This document shows positions 1-7,960 of a DNA stretch of 64,000 bases, piece after piece; the stretch's first letter is position 1; each line of letters begins with the position of its first letter. The notes beneath the pieces are model-generated. The model saw nothing but the letters and a program-made list of their open reading frames with translations. It had not been told where the DNA came from and ran no database searches. Position numbers and translations under genes: made by a program. This DNA comes from an uncultured Acidobacteriia bacterium (GTDB lineage Bacteria; Acidobacteriota; Terriglobia; Bryobacterales; Bryobacteraceae). The stretch lies in contig CAIUOG010000091.1 of NCBI GenBank assembly GCA_903900705.1, positions 1 through 64,000 of the forward strand. The letters run 5' to 3'.

Positions 1-18
1 CGCCTTACACTGGGTTCA

Positions 19-366
19 GTGCCCTGCCCGCTGTTCCTGCCAGATTCCGAGACCTGCGCGGCCCAGCCGGAGTTCGCACCGGACAGAGAAATGCTCCGCC
101 GCGCCTGTCTGCCCGGATACGCACGAGCCATCTGCCCCCATGCGGCCGCACTGGAGGCCGACGCGGTACGGTTGCTGGTGCGGTCTCACCAGGGCCCGAT
201 CATCGCGATCGCATGGTCTCTGGAACGCAACCATCACCCGGTGGCGGTGGGCGTGGCGGAAATAAACACAGCTGAAGTTCACACTGAGGGGCCGGCGTCC
301 ACCACACTGGAACGCCAGGCCAAGGCTCTCGTATCGGAATACCTGCGGAGGACAGGACAGGAATGA
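19..366 (+). CDS. small Cys-containing protein of unknown function
   Basis: This frame runs open to the left edge of the window; the first usable start is a GTG at 19, so the true start may lie outside. The 115 residues contain four cysteines (about positions 3, 13, 26 and 35). The spacing CLPGYARAIC is followed by a stretch beginning EADAVRLLV, which could be a small metal or Fe-S site, though no family is recognised. The stop overlaps the next start as ATGA (363-366), so it is translationally coupled to the thioesterase gene. The reading frame is supported by that coupling and by ordinary codon use. Function is unknown. Confidence 0.6.
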   Translation: MPCPLFLPDSETCAAQPEFAPDREMLRRACLPGYARAICPHAAALEADAVRLLVRSHQGPIIAIAWSLERNHHPVAVGVAEINTAEVHTEGPASTTLERQAKALVSEYLRRTGQE

Positions 367-833
367 CTATGGAACCAAAGTTCGTCAGGGAATCGATCGC
401 GGACTACGCCGAACTTGCGTTACCGAATGACGCCAATATCCTGGGCAATCTGCTGGGCGGCAAGATCATGCACCTGGTGGACCTCGCGGCGGCGATCGCG
501 GGGATGCGGCACGCCGGAAATCCGGTGGTTACGGCCTCCATTGACCAGATGCAGTTCATCCATCCGGTCAAGATCGGACAACTGGTCCGGCTGCGCGCCA
601 GCGTGAACCGCGTATTCCGGACTTCGATGGAAGTCGGAGTCAAAGTGTGGATGGAAGACCTGGTGAAAGGCACCGAGCAGCACGTCTCATCGGCATTTCT
701 CACGTTTGTGGCGGTGGACGCCACCGGGAAAGGCGTGGCGATTCGCCAGGTTGTACCGGAGACCGAAGACGAAAAGCGGCGCTTTGAGGAAGCCGGCAAA
801 CGCCGGGAGTACCGGCTGGCCCAGCGCCGTTAG
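363..833 (+). CDS. acyl-CoA thioesterase, hotdog fold (YciA/BACH-like)
   Basis: A cytosolic hotdog-fold thioesterase predicted to hydrolyse acyl-CoA to free acid and CoA. The 156-residue length fits a single hotdog domain of the YciA/BACH/ACOT type. Visible family features are N-x-L-GGKIMHLVD at about residues 24-38 (central helix with the catalytic Asp), followed by VVTASIDQMQFIHPVKIGQLV and a beta strand around VGVKVW. The C-terminal 35 residues are charged and probably helical. The start ATG overlaps the preceding stop; a second in-frame ATG lies two codons later. It converges on hfq with only 27 bp between stops and no obvious terminator. Substrate chain length cannot be read from the sequence. 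Confidence 0.88.
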   Translation: MTMEPKFVRESIADYAELALPNDANILGNLLGGKIMHLVDLAAAIAGMRHAGNPVVTASIDQMQFIHPVKIGQLVRLRASVNRVFRTSMEVGVKVWMEDLVKGTEQHVSSAFLTFVAVDATGKGVAIRQVVPETEDEKRRFEEAGKRREYRLAQRR

Positions 834-860
834 CAACCGCTTTACCAGAGGAAGTGCCGC

Positions 861-1178
861 CTACGCTTCCTCATCCTTGAACATATATTTGATATTGCTC
901 TTGTAGAGCAGCAAATTCGGTGCGCCTTCGCGATTAAACTTCAGGCAGGATCTGTCGTACCACTCGATCACGCCTTTCAGAACCTCACCATCCTTGAGGG
1001 TGATCACCATGGGTGTCTTCGACTGCATCTGCTTGACGTAGTAGAAGTTTTCAGCGTTCGTCTGGTCTGGCGGTACGGGCCTCTTCTGGGCTGCTGCCCC
1101 GGCTTTACGGGGCGTGTCGTTCTTTTCTTTCATCTCGTTAAACGAGGGTCGGATCAATTTCCGGTTGGCGGACTCCAC
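861..1178 (-). CDS. hfq: RNA chaperone Hfq
   Basis: Sm-like RNA chaperone that pairs small RNAs with mRNAs. The Sm core covers the last 65 or so residues: NAENFYYVKQMQ, then TPMVITLKDGEVLKGVIEWYD (Sm1) and LLLYKSNIKYMF (Sm2, where Hfq usually has the YKHAI motif). There is an N-terminal extension of about 40 residues. I place the start at the GTG at 1178 (protein begins V-ESANRKLIRPSFNE) because GAAAGGA lies 5 nt upstream at 1184-1190. An open frame reaches 1274 but has no ribosome site, and an ATG at 1133 also lacks one. Its 3' end faces the thioesterase gene. Confidence 0.85.
   Translation of the reverse strand: MESANRKLIRPSFNEMKEKNDTPRKAGAAAQKRPVPPDQTNAENFYYVKQMQSKTPMVITLKDGEVLKGVIEWYDRSCLKFNREGAPNLLLYKSNIKYMFKDEEA
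1134..1146. repeat. short inverted repeat inside the hfq 5' coding region
   Basis: CTCGTT-A-AACGAG is a perfect 6-bp inverted repeat with a one-base centre. It falls within the N-terminal extension codons of hfq, just before the internal ATG at 1133. If translation began at that ATG the repeat would be an operator-like site, but the better start at 1178 places it in coding sequence. Probably fortuitous. Confidence 0.25.
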
Positions 1179-1344
1179 GGAGTTCCTTTCTTGCGGAAGG
1201 AAGACAGATGCTGAACTGGGGCGCGCGTATTTCGACCCGGAAGGCAGCAGGGTTGCTTCCAGCCTTTTCATCATTCATAACACACCGGAACTCACCGCGC
1301 GCGGGAGGCTGCCGCCGTCATGAAACTTAAACGGAAACGAAGAA

Positions 1345-1385
1345 TGGCCGGACAGGCTTCAGCGCTGCTGAAAACCGTCCGGCCA
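1345..1385 (-). terminator. hairpin terminator after TonB receptor 1
   Basis: TGGCCGGAC (1345-1353) and GTCCGGCCA (1377-1385) form a perfect 9-bp stem starting six bases past the receptor stop codon. A smaller hairpin TTCAGC/GCTGAA sits in the loop. The run after the stem on the minus strand is T-rich (ATTCTTCGTTTCC) but not a pure T tract, so termination may be partial. Confidence 0.6.
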
Positions 1386-1390
1386 ATCCA

Positions 1391-4300
1391 CTAAAACTGC
1401 AGTTTTCCACCGATCTGGATATTGCGGTTGCCGGTGGCACTCGTAATGTTGCCGAAAGACGAGGTGTTGATGGTGGCCGAGGGGTTCCCGAAGTTGGTGT
1501 GGTTGAGCAGCGCGAAGGTTTCAAAGCGCAGCTGGAACTTCACCCGTTCCCGAATCGGGAAGTATTTGAAGACGGAGAAGTTGACCGTCTCCGCGCCGGG
1601 TCCGTGCAACAGGTTGCGGCCGGCATTGCCGTAAGCATAGTTGGTGGTGGCGGGATAGAGGTTCCCGATGGTGAAGGCCGAGGCGTCGATGCAGCCCACG
1701 AGGCTACCGCGGCCACAGGTATCCGTGGCGGAATGAACCAGATTCGGGCGATAGGTACCGCTTGAAGCCGTGTTGGCCGTGTCCGTACCGGTGGTGACGT
1801 TGAACGGCAGACCGGTCTGCAGGGTGATGATGCCGTTGCTCTGCCAGCCGCCAAACGCGTTCTTCAGCACCAGGTTTGAAGTCTGAAAGAACGGGATCTC
1901 ATAGACGAACTGAGCCACCACGCGATGGCGGATGTCCCAGTTGGAATTGCCATAGTCGCCGTGCCAGAAGTAGGGATTCATGGGCGTACCGCCGCCGTTC
2001 GAATCGGAGCTGATGTCAAGCGTGTGAGACCAGGTGTAACTGGCCAGCACCTGCAGGCCCCGCTTCATGCGCTGCCGGTAGATGGCGCTCATGCTCTCGT
2101 AGTTCGCCACTTCGTCGTTGGCGATGGTGCGGATGGGTCCAAAGGCGGTGTTGGGACGGCGGGTGTTCACGGAACCAGGACCGGGCTGCAGCGGGGTGTT
2201 GTTGTAGTAGCTGCGATCCAGATGGTAGGAATGCGAGCCGAGATACTGCAGTTCAACGCCGCCACCGCCCCAGAGCTGCCGTTCGAGGCCGGCGCTCCAC
2301 TGATTCATGCGGGCCGTCGGCTGATACCAGGAGTTGGTGATGATGGTGCCGACAGAGGGACCGGTGGGGCAGACGCCGGCGGAGCTGAACGGGCTGTTGA
2401 GGCTGACTGGCGTGAGGCCCACCGACCAGGTGCAGTTCAGAATGGTGGCGAAGGGCGGGTTGTTGCTCAGGAAGGTGTAGCTGTTGGTCTGGTTGGGGTT
2501 GTAGTAAATGCCGCCGCCGCCGCGGAAGACGGTCTTCTCGTCAATGCGGTACGCAATGCCCAGGCGAGGCGCCCAATCGGCATGGTTCGGGTTCGTGAAG
2601 TGGAAGCCCTTGGTGTTGCCTACCAGCGCGGTCTGGTTGGCGTTGAGTTCGGTGGCGTTGCCGTTCACGGTGTAGGCGACCGTGGGCAGTTCATACCGGA
2701 TCCCATAATTCACGGTCAGCTTGCGGTTCACCTGCCACTTATCGAGGACGAAGAAACCGTCGCGCCATTCGGCGACGTGGCCGTGAACTTCCGGGCCGGG
2801 GGTGGAAAAGCTCTGCGGCGTGCCCAGGATGAAATCGGCCGGGGCATAGCCGGTGAGCGTGCCGTTGAAAGTAAACGCTCCGCGGGGGCTGTTGGTCGCT
2901 TCACGGGCAGACGCCAGGCGCCGGAACTCTGTACCGGCGATGATGTTGTGCGCGCCGCGATTCCAGCTGATCTGTTCGGAAAGCTGGTAGGTGCTGTCGG
3001 CCTGATACCAGTCCGACCCGGAATTGCCCAGACCGTTGAAGCCGGTGACGTTGAATTCCGGAATGCCGGGGTTGTTGTACATGACGTCACCGGCAAAGCC
3101 GCTGATGCCAAGGTCTGACCCGGCAGACTTCTTGCCGTTCACCGTGAAGTAGTTCAGGTTATCCGTATCCAGACGATTACGGCCCAGGCGGAGGTCGTTC
3201 ACCAGGTTCGGCGTAATGGTGTGAGTGTAGCCAAAAGTGTAGTTCGAAGTGGTGACGGGAATCGTGCTGCCGTTGACCGGAATCGCGTTACCCGCGAACA
3301 CATTCTCATTCTGGTAATGGGCGCGGATGTTGAGCCGGATCTTGTCGCCGATGTTCTGATCAATGCGATCCAGAGTCTGATCGGTTCCGATGGTGGTGGG
3401 AACCGGAACCGAGTAGTTGCTGGCGAAACCGGGAAGATTGGAGGCCGGATAATACTGCTGCAGCTTCGCGACAATCGGCGAGAGGCGCGACGAGGGGATG
3501 GTGTTGCCGGTGAAGGGCGCGTTGCCATTCAGCGGATCTTTGATCGCGCCTCCGGAGATGCTGCCTGTGGGCACGGCGGAGAAATTCCCGGTGAAAAACG
3601 CGGCCGGCATTTCGGTGGAGAGCGCGGTCACCTGTTGCACCAGGCGGTAGCCTTCGTAGGAGGACATGAAGAAGGTTTTGTTGCGACCGTCATAGAGGTG
3701 CGGAATCACCACGGGGCCGTCGAGTTCGTAGCCGAACTGATTCTGGCGGAGCGGGGGCTTCGCGGCGGTCGGATTGGCGGGAGTGGGGAGAGTGAAGAAC
3801 GCGCGGGCGTCCAGAACCTGATTGCGCAGGAACTCCACCAGCGCGCCGTGCAGCTGATTCGTGCCGCCCTTGGTAACCATGTTAATGTGCACGCCGAGGT
3901 ACGCGCCGTACTGGGCAGAGTAGGTTCCCGTCTGCACCTCCACTTCCTGAATCGATTCCACCATGGGCCGGGTGGGCGTGGTGGTGATCAGGTTGTTCAT
4001 GATGCTGATGCCATCCAGCGACATGCTGTTCTGGATTTCGCGGGTGCCTGCGCCGTTAAAGTCTTCGCCGGGCGGGACGCCGGTGGCAGAGGACTTCGTA
4101 CCGGGGATGACGCCCGGCGTGGAAACGGCGAGCTGCATGGGATCGCGGCCGTTGAGCGGGAGGTCGGCGATGGCGCGGGTGCCGACTACTTCGGAGACAC
4201 TGGCTTCGTCGGTCGCGATGGCGGAGGTGACGGCCTCGACGGTCACGGACTGGGAGACGGCGCCAACGGTCAGAGTGAAGTCGGTACGAACAACCTGATT

Positions 4301-4588
4301 GATGTCGACCAGAACGCCGGTCTTGGTGGTCTTCTGGAAGCCGTTGGATTCCGCAGTGACGTTGTAGGAGCCCACTTTGACGAACTCGATCGCGTAATAC
4401 CCCTGCTGATTCGTCACAGTGGTGTGCTTGTCTGAGGTCGCCGATTCGACGGCGGTGATGGCCACATTCGGGATCACCTTACCGCTGGTGTCCGTGACGG
4501 TTCCCACGAGGCTGGTGGTGGTGGCAAGCTGTCCAAAAGAGGACGCGGCCAGAAGAAGAAGTGCCGCTGAGATTCGAAGACTGATCAT
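1391..4588 (-). CDS. TonB-dependent receptor 1 with CarboxypepD_reg N-domain
   Basis: An outer-membrane beta-barrel receptor of 1,065 residues, of the large Oar-like type common in Acidobacteriota. Residues 1-19 are a signal peptide (LLLLAASSFGQ). About 25-115 form the carboxypeptidase-regulatory beta-sandwich (GTVTDTSGKVIPNVAITAVE, then GYYAIEFVKVGSYNVTAE). A plug-like segment follows (ADLPLNGRDPMQLAVSTPG and EVEVQTGTYSAQYGAYLG), and the rest is barrel, ending in KLQF with a terminal aromatic. The ATG at 4588 has an AGGGG site 9 nt upstream. A TATACT -10-like box is at 4641-4646 without a good -35. The likely cargo is a polymeric or glycan-derived ligand, but the substrate is not inferable. 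Confidence 0.9.
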   Translation of the reverse strand: MISLRISAALLLLAASSFGQLATTTSLVGTVTDTSGKVIPNVAITAVESATSDKHTTVTNQQGYYAIEFVKVGSYNVTAESNGFQKTTKTGVLVDINQVVRTDFTLTVGAVSQSVTVEAVTSAIATDEASVSEVVGTRAIADLPLNGRDPMQLAVSTPGVIPGTKSSATGVPPGEDFNGAGTREIQNSMSLDGISIMNNLITTTPTRPMVESIQEVEVQTGTYSAQYGAYLGVHINMVTKGGTNQLHGALVEFLRNQVLDARAFFTLPTPANPTAAKPPLRQNQFGYELDGPVVIPHLYDGRNKTFFMSSYEGYRLVQQVTALSTEMPAAFFTGNFSAVPTGSISGGAIKDPLNGNAPFTGNTIPSSRLSPIVAKLQQYYPASNLPGFASNYSVPVPTTIGTDQTLDRIDQNIGDKIRLNIRAHYQNENVFAGNAIPVNGSTIPVTTSNYTFGYTHTITPNLVNDLRLGRNRLDTDNLNYFTVNGKKSAGSDLGISGFAGDVMYNNPGIPEFNVTGFNGLGNSGSDWYQADSTYQLSEQISWNRGAHNIIAGTEFRRLASAREATNSPRGAFTFNGTLTGYAPADFILGTPQSFSTPGPEVHGHVAEWRDGFFVLDKWQVNRKLTVNYGIRYELPTVAYTVNGNATELNANQTALVGNTKGFHFTNPNHADWAPRLGIAYRIDEKTVFRGGGGIYYNPNQTNSYTFLSNNPPFATILNCTWSVGLTPVSLNSPFSSAGVCPTGPSVGTIITNSWYQPTARMNQWSAGLERQLWGGGGVELQYLGSHSYHLDRSYYNNTPLQPGPGSVNTRRPNTAFGPIRTIANDEVANYESMSAIYRQRMKRGLQVLASYTWSHTLDISSDSNGGGTPMNPYFWHGDYGNSNWDIRHRVVAQFVYEIPFFQTSNLVLKNAFGGWQSNGIITLQTGLPFNVTTGTDTANTASSGTYRPNLVHSATDTCGRGSLVGCIDASAFTIGNLYPATTNYAYGNAGRNLLHGPGAETVNFSVFKYFPIRERVKFQLRFETFALLNHTNFGNPSATINTSSFGNITSATGNRNIQIGGKLQF

Positions 4589-4688
4589 TCGTTCACACCC
4601 CTGGATTTACGGGAATGTCATGTCCATCCCGATTCAGATCAGTATAACGGGAAGTGAGGCGGAACGATGTGGAAAAAACGGGTACAGC

Positions 4689-4714
4689 CGGGGATTCCAC
4701 GCAGGGAATCCCCG
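4689..4714 (-). terminator. hairpin between the PAP2 gene and TonB receptor 1
   Basis: CGGGGATTCC (4689-4698) pairs perfectly with GGAATCCCCG (4705-4714) around a 6-nt loop. It lies 50 bp past the PAP2 stop on the minus strand. A T6 run (minus strand 4678-4673) follows only after about 11 nt, so it is an imperfect intrinsic terminator. A related GGGGAATCCCC palindrome occurs at 13522-13536. Confidence 0.45.
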
Positions 4715-4766
4715 CCCTTTTGCACCGCGCCAGTTTAGACCGCCCAGGACATGTGCCTGGAACCAT

Positions 4767-5300
4767 CTAGACCGCGAAACGGAAGGCGAAATAGCCGAGC
4801 AGCGCTCCCATACCGGAGCCCACCAGCACATCGCTCAGAAAATGCATCCCGACGATCACGCGGGAGACCGCGATATTGGCGGCCAGAAACAACAGAGCCG
4901 GCCGGATTTCGGGATAAAACGAACCCAGACAAACCGCCACCGCGAAGGCCGTGGTGGAATGCCCGGAGGGGAAAGAAAACTTGTCTTTGGTGACGATGTG
5001 AGCCCAGCAATGCGGCTCAATGTCGCGCGGGCGCAAACGGCAGAACACGCGCTTCACCTTGAGAAAGATCACGATGCCGGCGCAGACGGCAAAACCAGCT
5101 GCCTCCACGGCGCGGAAACGCATGGCGTCGGAGGAAAAGAGAACGGCAAGTCCGACCAGGGCCCACAGCCAGCCATCGCCGGCGCGCGTCGCGCCGAGCA
5201 TCCACCAGCGGAACCAGCGTGGCGCGCGCCAGCGGTTCACCCGCTTCATCAGTTTGTGATCCGGCGCGGATAGCGTGGAGATGGCCCGGGCGCGTGTCAC
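4767..5300 (-). CDS. PAP2-family membrane phosphatase
   Basis: A phosphatidic-acid-phosphatase type 2 protein predicted to dephosphorylate lipid phosphates (for example undecaprenyl pyrophosphate or phosphatidylglycerol phosphate) in the inner membrane. The tripartite signature is present: K-x6-RP (KRVFCRLRP), then FPSGHSTT, then SRVIVGMHFLSD, giving the catalytic histidines and Asp. Several hydrophobic helices surround these motifs. The 177-residue length is typical. The start is a GTG at 5300 overlapping the stop of the upstream PHP gene (ATGTGA), so the two are translationally coupled. The substrate is unknown. Confidence 0.88.
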   Translation of the reverse strand: MTRARAISTLSAPDHKLMKRVNRWRAPRWFRWWMLGATRAGDGWLWALVGLAVLFSSDAMRFRAVEAAGFAVCAGIVIFLKVKRVFCRLRPRDIEPHCWAHIVTKDKFSFPSGHSTTAFAVAVCLGSFYPEIRPALLFLAANIAVSRVIVGMHFLSDVLVGSGMGALLGYFAFRFAV

Positions 5301-6163
5301 ATTCCCACCTCTGCCGTCGCGACAGGCAAACCGGCGGTTTGCGCGAAGCGGTGCTTTTCAGACCAGTACGACGCAAAGGCCAGTTCCTTCAGGTAATTGC
5401 CAAGCACCACAGCGGGAATGGCGGCGAAGAGCGCGGAGGCGAGTATCATCCACGGCTTCTCTTTCATGAGCGAGCCGCCGATGCCGAAGACGGCGCTGGT
5501 GAGCTTCAGGAAGTCGCCGTGGTTTCCGGCGGGCACGCAGACCCCGCGCCGGAGTCCGTTCAGGAACTCTTCAATGTTGCGGGCGTCTTTTACGTCCGTA
5601 TAGGTCCGGCCAACGCTGGCCAGTGTATGCGCGTCGCTGCCGCCGATCATCGGCTTGTCATAACGGAAGGCGAAGTCGCGGGCCATTTTGTTGGCGCGTT
5701 TCAGGATCTGGCCATTGAGGGTTTCCACGCCGTGAAAATCCCGGGCGAACATTTCGTAGTCGGCGTCAGTGCGCTTCCCGGTCAGGCTGGAATAAAGATG
5801 ATTGACGGTAACGAAGAGACGCTTTTCCGCGGCGTAAGCCAGCAGGCTCTCCAGGTCGTGACGACGACGCTGCAGTTCAACGTGATCCTCTTCGCGGATA
5901 CCGTAGACGCCGGCGTGCATTTCTGTGCCGCTCGGGGTGGTGCAGGTTACTTCTTCGCTCAGAAAGAAATCGGGATACTTCCGCAGTTCTTCCACGGCAT
6001 CGATGGAATCGTGATCGGTTACGGTGACGAGGTCCATGCCGCGGCGCTTCAGTGTTTCGTAGAGCGCGCGGGGATCGTTATACGACTCTCTGCACACGCG
6101 AGAGAGTACCGGCACAGTGCACATACCCGAATGCAATGTATGAACGTGGAGGTCGCACCTCAT
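5297..6163 (-). CDS. PHP-domain metal-dependent phosphoesterase
   Basis: A PHP-fold phosphoesterase of 288 residues. Metal ligands are recognisable: DLHVHTLHS (residues 4-12), TVTDHDSID (about 47-55), HAGVY (about 83-87), VNHLYS (about 119-124) and GGSDAHTL (about 174-181). The C-terminal third after GNHGDFLKL is hydrophobic (MILASALFAAIPAVVLGNYL) and could form one or two membrane segments, which is unusual for a plain PHP enzyme and fits coupling to the membrane PAP2 protein. The ATG at 6163 has AAAAGG 4 nt upstream. It diverges from the dehydratase gene across 41 bp. Confidence 0.85.
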   Translation of the reverse strand: MRCDLHVHTLHSGMCTVPVLSRVCRESYNDPRALYETLKRRGMDLVTVTDHDSIDAVEELRKYPDFFLSEEVTCTTPSGTEMHAGVYGIREEDHVELQRRRHDLESLLAYAAEKRLFVTVNHLYSSLTGKRTDADYEMFARDFHGVETLNGQILKRANKMARDFAFRYDKPMIGGSDAHTLASVGRTYTDVKDARNIEEFLNGLRRGVCVPAGNHGDFLKLTSAVFGIGGSLMKEKPWMILASALFAAIPAVVLGNYLKELAFASYWSEKHRFAQTAGLPVATAEVGM

Positions 6164-6204
6164 GGTACCTTTTTAAACTTTTACCTGTTACAAACCGGTG
6201 ATGG

Positions 6205-7959
6205 ATGAGCGAAACAATTGTGAAGGTGTATGTTAATTTCCAGGCCCCTAAAAACCTCATGCCACGCGACTTAAACAGCAAACCCCTTCGTAGTAAGACC
6301 TGGTGGACAGGCAAGGAATACTACAATTTTTCCCGTCGCGCCTGGCTCCGTTCCGAAGGGTTCACCGCGGATGTGTTTCAGGACCGGCCGGTGATCGGCA
6401 TCTGCAACTCCTGGAGCGAACTGAACAACTGCAATGCCCATTTGAAATCCGTGGCGGAAGCGGTCAAGCGGGGAGTCTGGCGCGCGGGCGGATTCCCCCT
6501 GGAATTCCCGACGATCTCCCTGGGCGAAATGTTCATGAAACCGACATCGATGCTGTTTCGGAATCTGATGTCGATGGACGTGGAGGAATCGATCCGGGCG
6601 AATCCGATTGACGGCGTTGTGTTGCTGTGCGGCTGTGACAAGACCACGCCGGCGCAGATTATGGGCGCGGCGAGCGCGGACATTCCGGCGATCGTGGTGA
6701 CTGGCGGACCCATGCTGAGCGGCCAGTGGCGCAACCGGAAGCTCGGCGCGGGCACCGATGGACGGAAGTTGTTCGATCTCTACCGTACCGGGAAGCTGAC
6801 GGACGGGGAACTCTGCGAGATCGAAGGCGGCCTCGCGCGCAGCGCGGGCCATTGCACGGTGATGGGCACGGCCAGCACGATGGCGTCTGTCGCGGAAGCG
6901 CTGGGGATGACGCTGCCTGGATGCGCGGCAATCCCCGCGCCGGATTCGCGGCGGCTGACCATTGCGGAACTGAGCGGTCAACGGATCGTCGACATGGTTT
7001 GGGAAGATCTGAAACCTTCCGACATCATGACGCGCGAGGCGATTGAGAATGCGATTGCGGTAAACATGGCCATCGGCGGGTCGACGAATGCCGTGGTGCA
7101 TTTGCTCGCTATTGCGGGGCGGCTTGGCATCGATCTGAAGCTGGACGAGTTTGACCGCATTTCGACGCGCACGCCTTGCATCGTGAATGTGAAGCCTTCG
7201 GGCGAGTATCTGATGGAGGATTTGTTTGAGGCCGGTGGCGTGCCGGTGGTGATGAAAGAGATTCTGCCGCTGCTGCATGCGGACGCGATCACCGCGAATG
7301 GCCGTACTATCCGCGAAAACGTGGAAGGCGCGGAGTGCTGGAACCGCGATGTGATCCGCGCGGCGGATAATCCGCTTTCACCCGAAGGCGGCACCGTTGT
7401 GCTGACCGGGAATCTCGCGCCGCGCGGCGCGGTGATCAAACAAACCGCGGCGTCCCCTCATCTGCTGCAGCACCGGGGGCCGGCATACGTCTTCGAATCC
7501 TATAAGCAGATGCACGAAGTGATTGATTCGCCCGATCTGCCGGTGACCAAAGACACGGTGCTGGTGATGAAGGGCTGTGGTCCGAAGGGGGCGCCGGGCT
7601 TTCCGGAATGGGGTCAGATTCCGATGCCGAAGGTGCTGCTCGATCAGGGTATTCATGACATGGTTCGGATCAGCGATGCGCGCATGAGCGGGACGAGTTT
7701 CGGGACGGTGGTGCTGCACGTTGCGCCGGAATCCGCCGCTCCGGGTCCGCTGGCCGCCGTGGAGACGGGGGATGAAGTGGAACTCGACACTGCCGGCCGC
7801 CGGCTGACGCTGCATGTGCCGCAGGAGGAAATCGAGAGACGTATGGCCGCGCGGCCGGTTGCGCCACCGCATTATGATCGCGGCTATGGCTGGATGTTCC
7901 TCCAGCATGTCAACCAGGCGGATGAGGGCTGCGATTTCGATTTTCTGCGGAAGAAATAA
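6205..7959 (+). CDS. IlvD/Edd-family dehydratase, pentonate (arabinonate/xylonate) type
   Basis: A cytosolic Fe-S dehydratase of 584 residues. Likely cluster cysteines are C67 (GICNSWSELNNC), C144 (CGCDKTTPA) and C217 (GHCTVMGTAST). The N-terminus (LRSKTWWTG...), the NSWSELNNCNAH and GGFPLEFPTIS segments and the overall length resemble L-arabinonate/D-xylonate dehydratases more than biosynthetic IlvD. I therefore prefer a sugar-acid dehydratase giving a 2-keto-3-deoxy acid, although dihydroxy-acid dehydratase cannot be excluded. No ilvBCN genes or sugar-acid partners are adjacent. The ATG at 6205 has a weak GGTGATGG upstream; an internal ATG at 6259 (MPRDLNSKPLRSK) is an alternative that keeps the conserved domain whole. 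It converges tightly on the next gene. Confidence 0.88.
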   Translation: MSETIVKVYVNFQAPKNLMPRDLNSKPLRSKTWWTGKEYYNFSRRAWLRSEGFTADVFQDRPVIGICNSWSELNNCNAHLKSVAEAVKRGVWRAGGFPLEFPTISLGEMFMKPTSMLFRNLMSMDVEESIRANPIDGVVLLCGCDKTTPAQIMGAASADIPAIVVTGGPMLSGQWRNRKLGAGTDGRKLFDLYRTGKLTDGELCEIEGGLARSAGHCTVMGTASTMASVAEALGMTLPGCAAIPAPDSRRLTIAELSGQRIVDMVWEDLKPSDIMTREAIENAIAVNMAIGGSTNAVVHLLAIAGRLGIDLKLDEFDRISTRTPCIVNVKPSGEYLMEDLFEAGGVPVVMKEILPLLHADAITANGRTIRENVEGAECWNRDVIRAADNPLSPEGGTVVLTGNLAPRGAVIKQTAASPHLLQHRGPAYVFESYKQMHEVIDSPDLPVTKDTVLVMKGCGPKGAPGFPEWGQIPMPKVLLDQGIHDMVRISDARMSGTSFGTVVLHVAPESAAPGPLAAVETGDEVELDTAGRRLTLHVPQEEIERRMAARPVAPPHYDRGYGWMFLQHVNQADEGCDFDFLRKK

Positions 7960-7960
7960 A

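Noticed and set aside
6205-7959. Valine/isoleucine biosynthetic ilvD
   Set aside because: Motifs around the Fe-S cysteines and the N-terminus resemble pentonate dehydratases more, and no branched-chain amino acid genes are adjacent, so the symbol is withheld.
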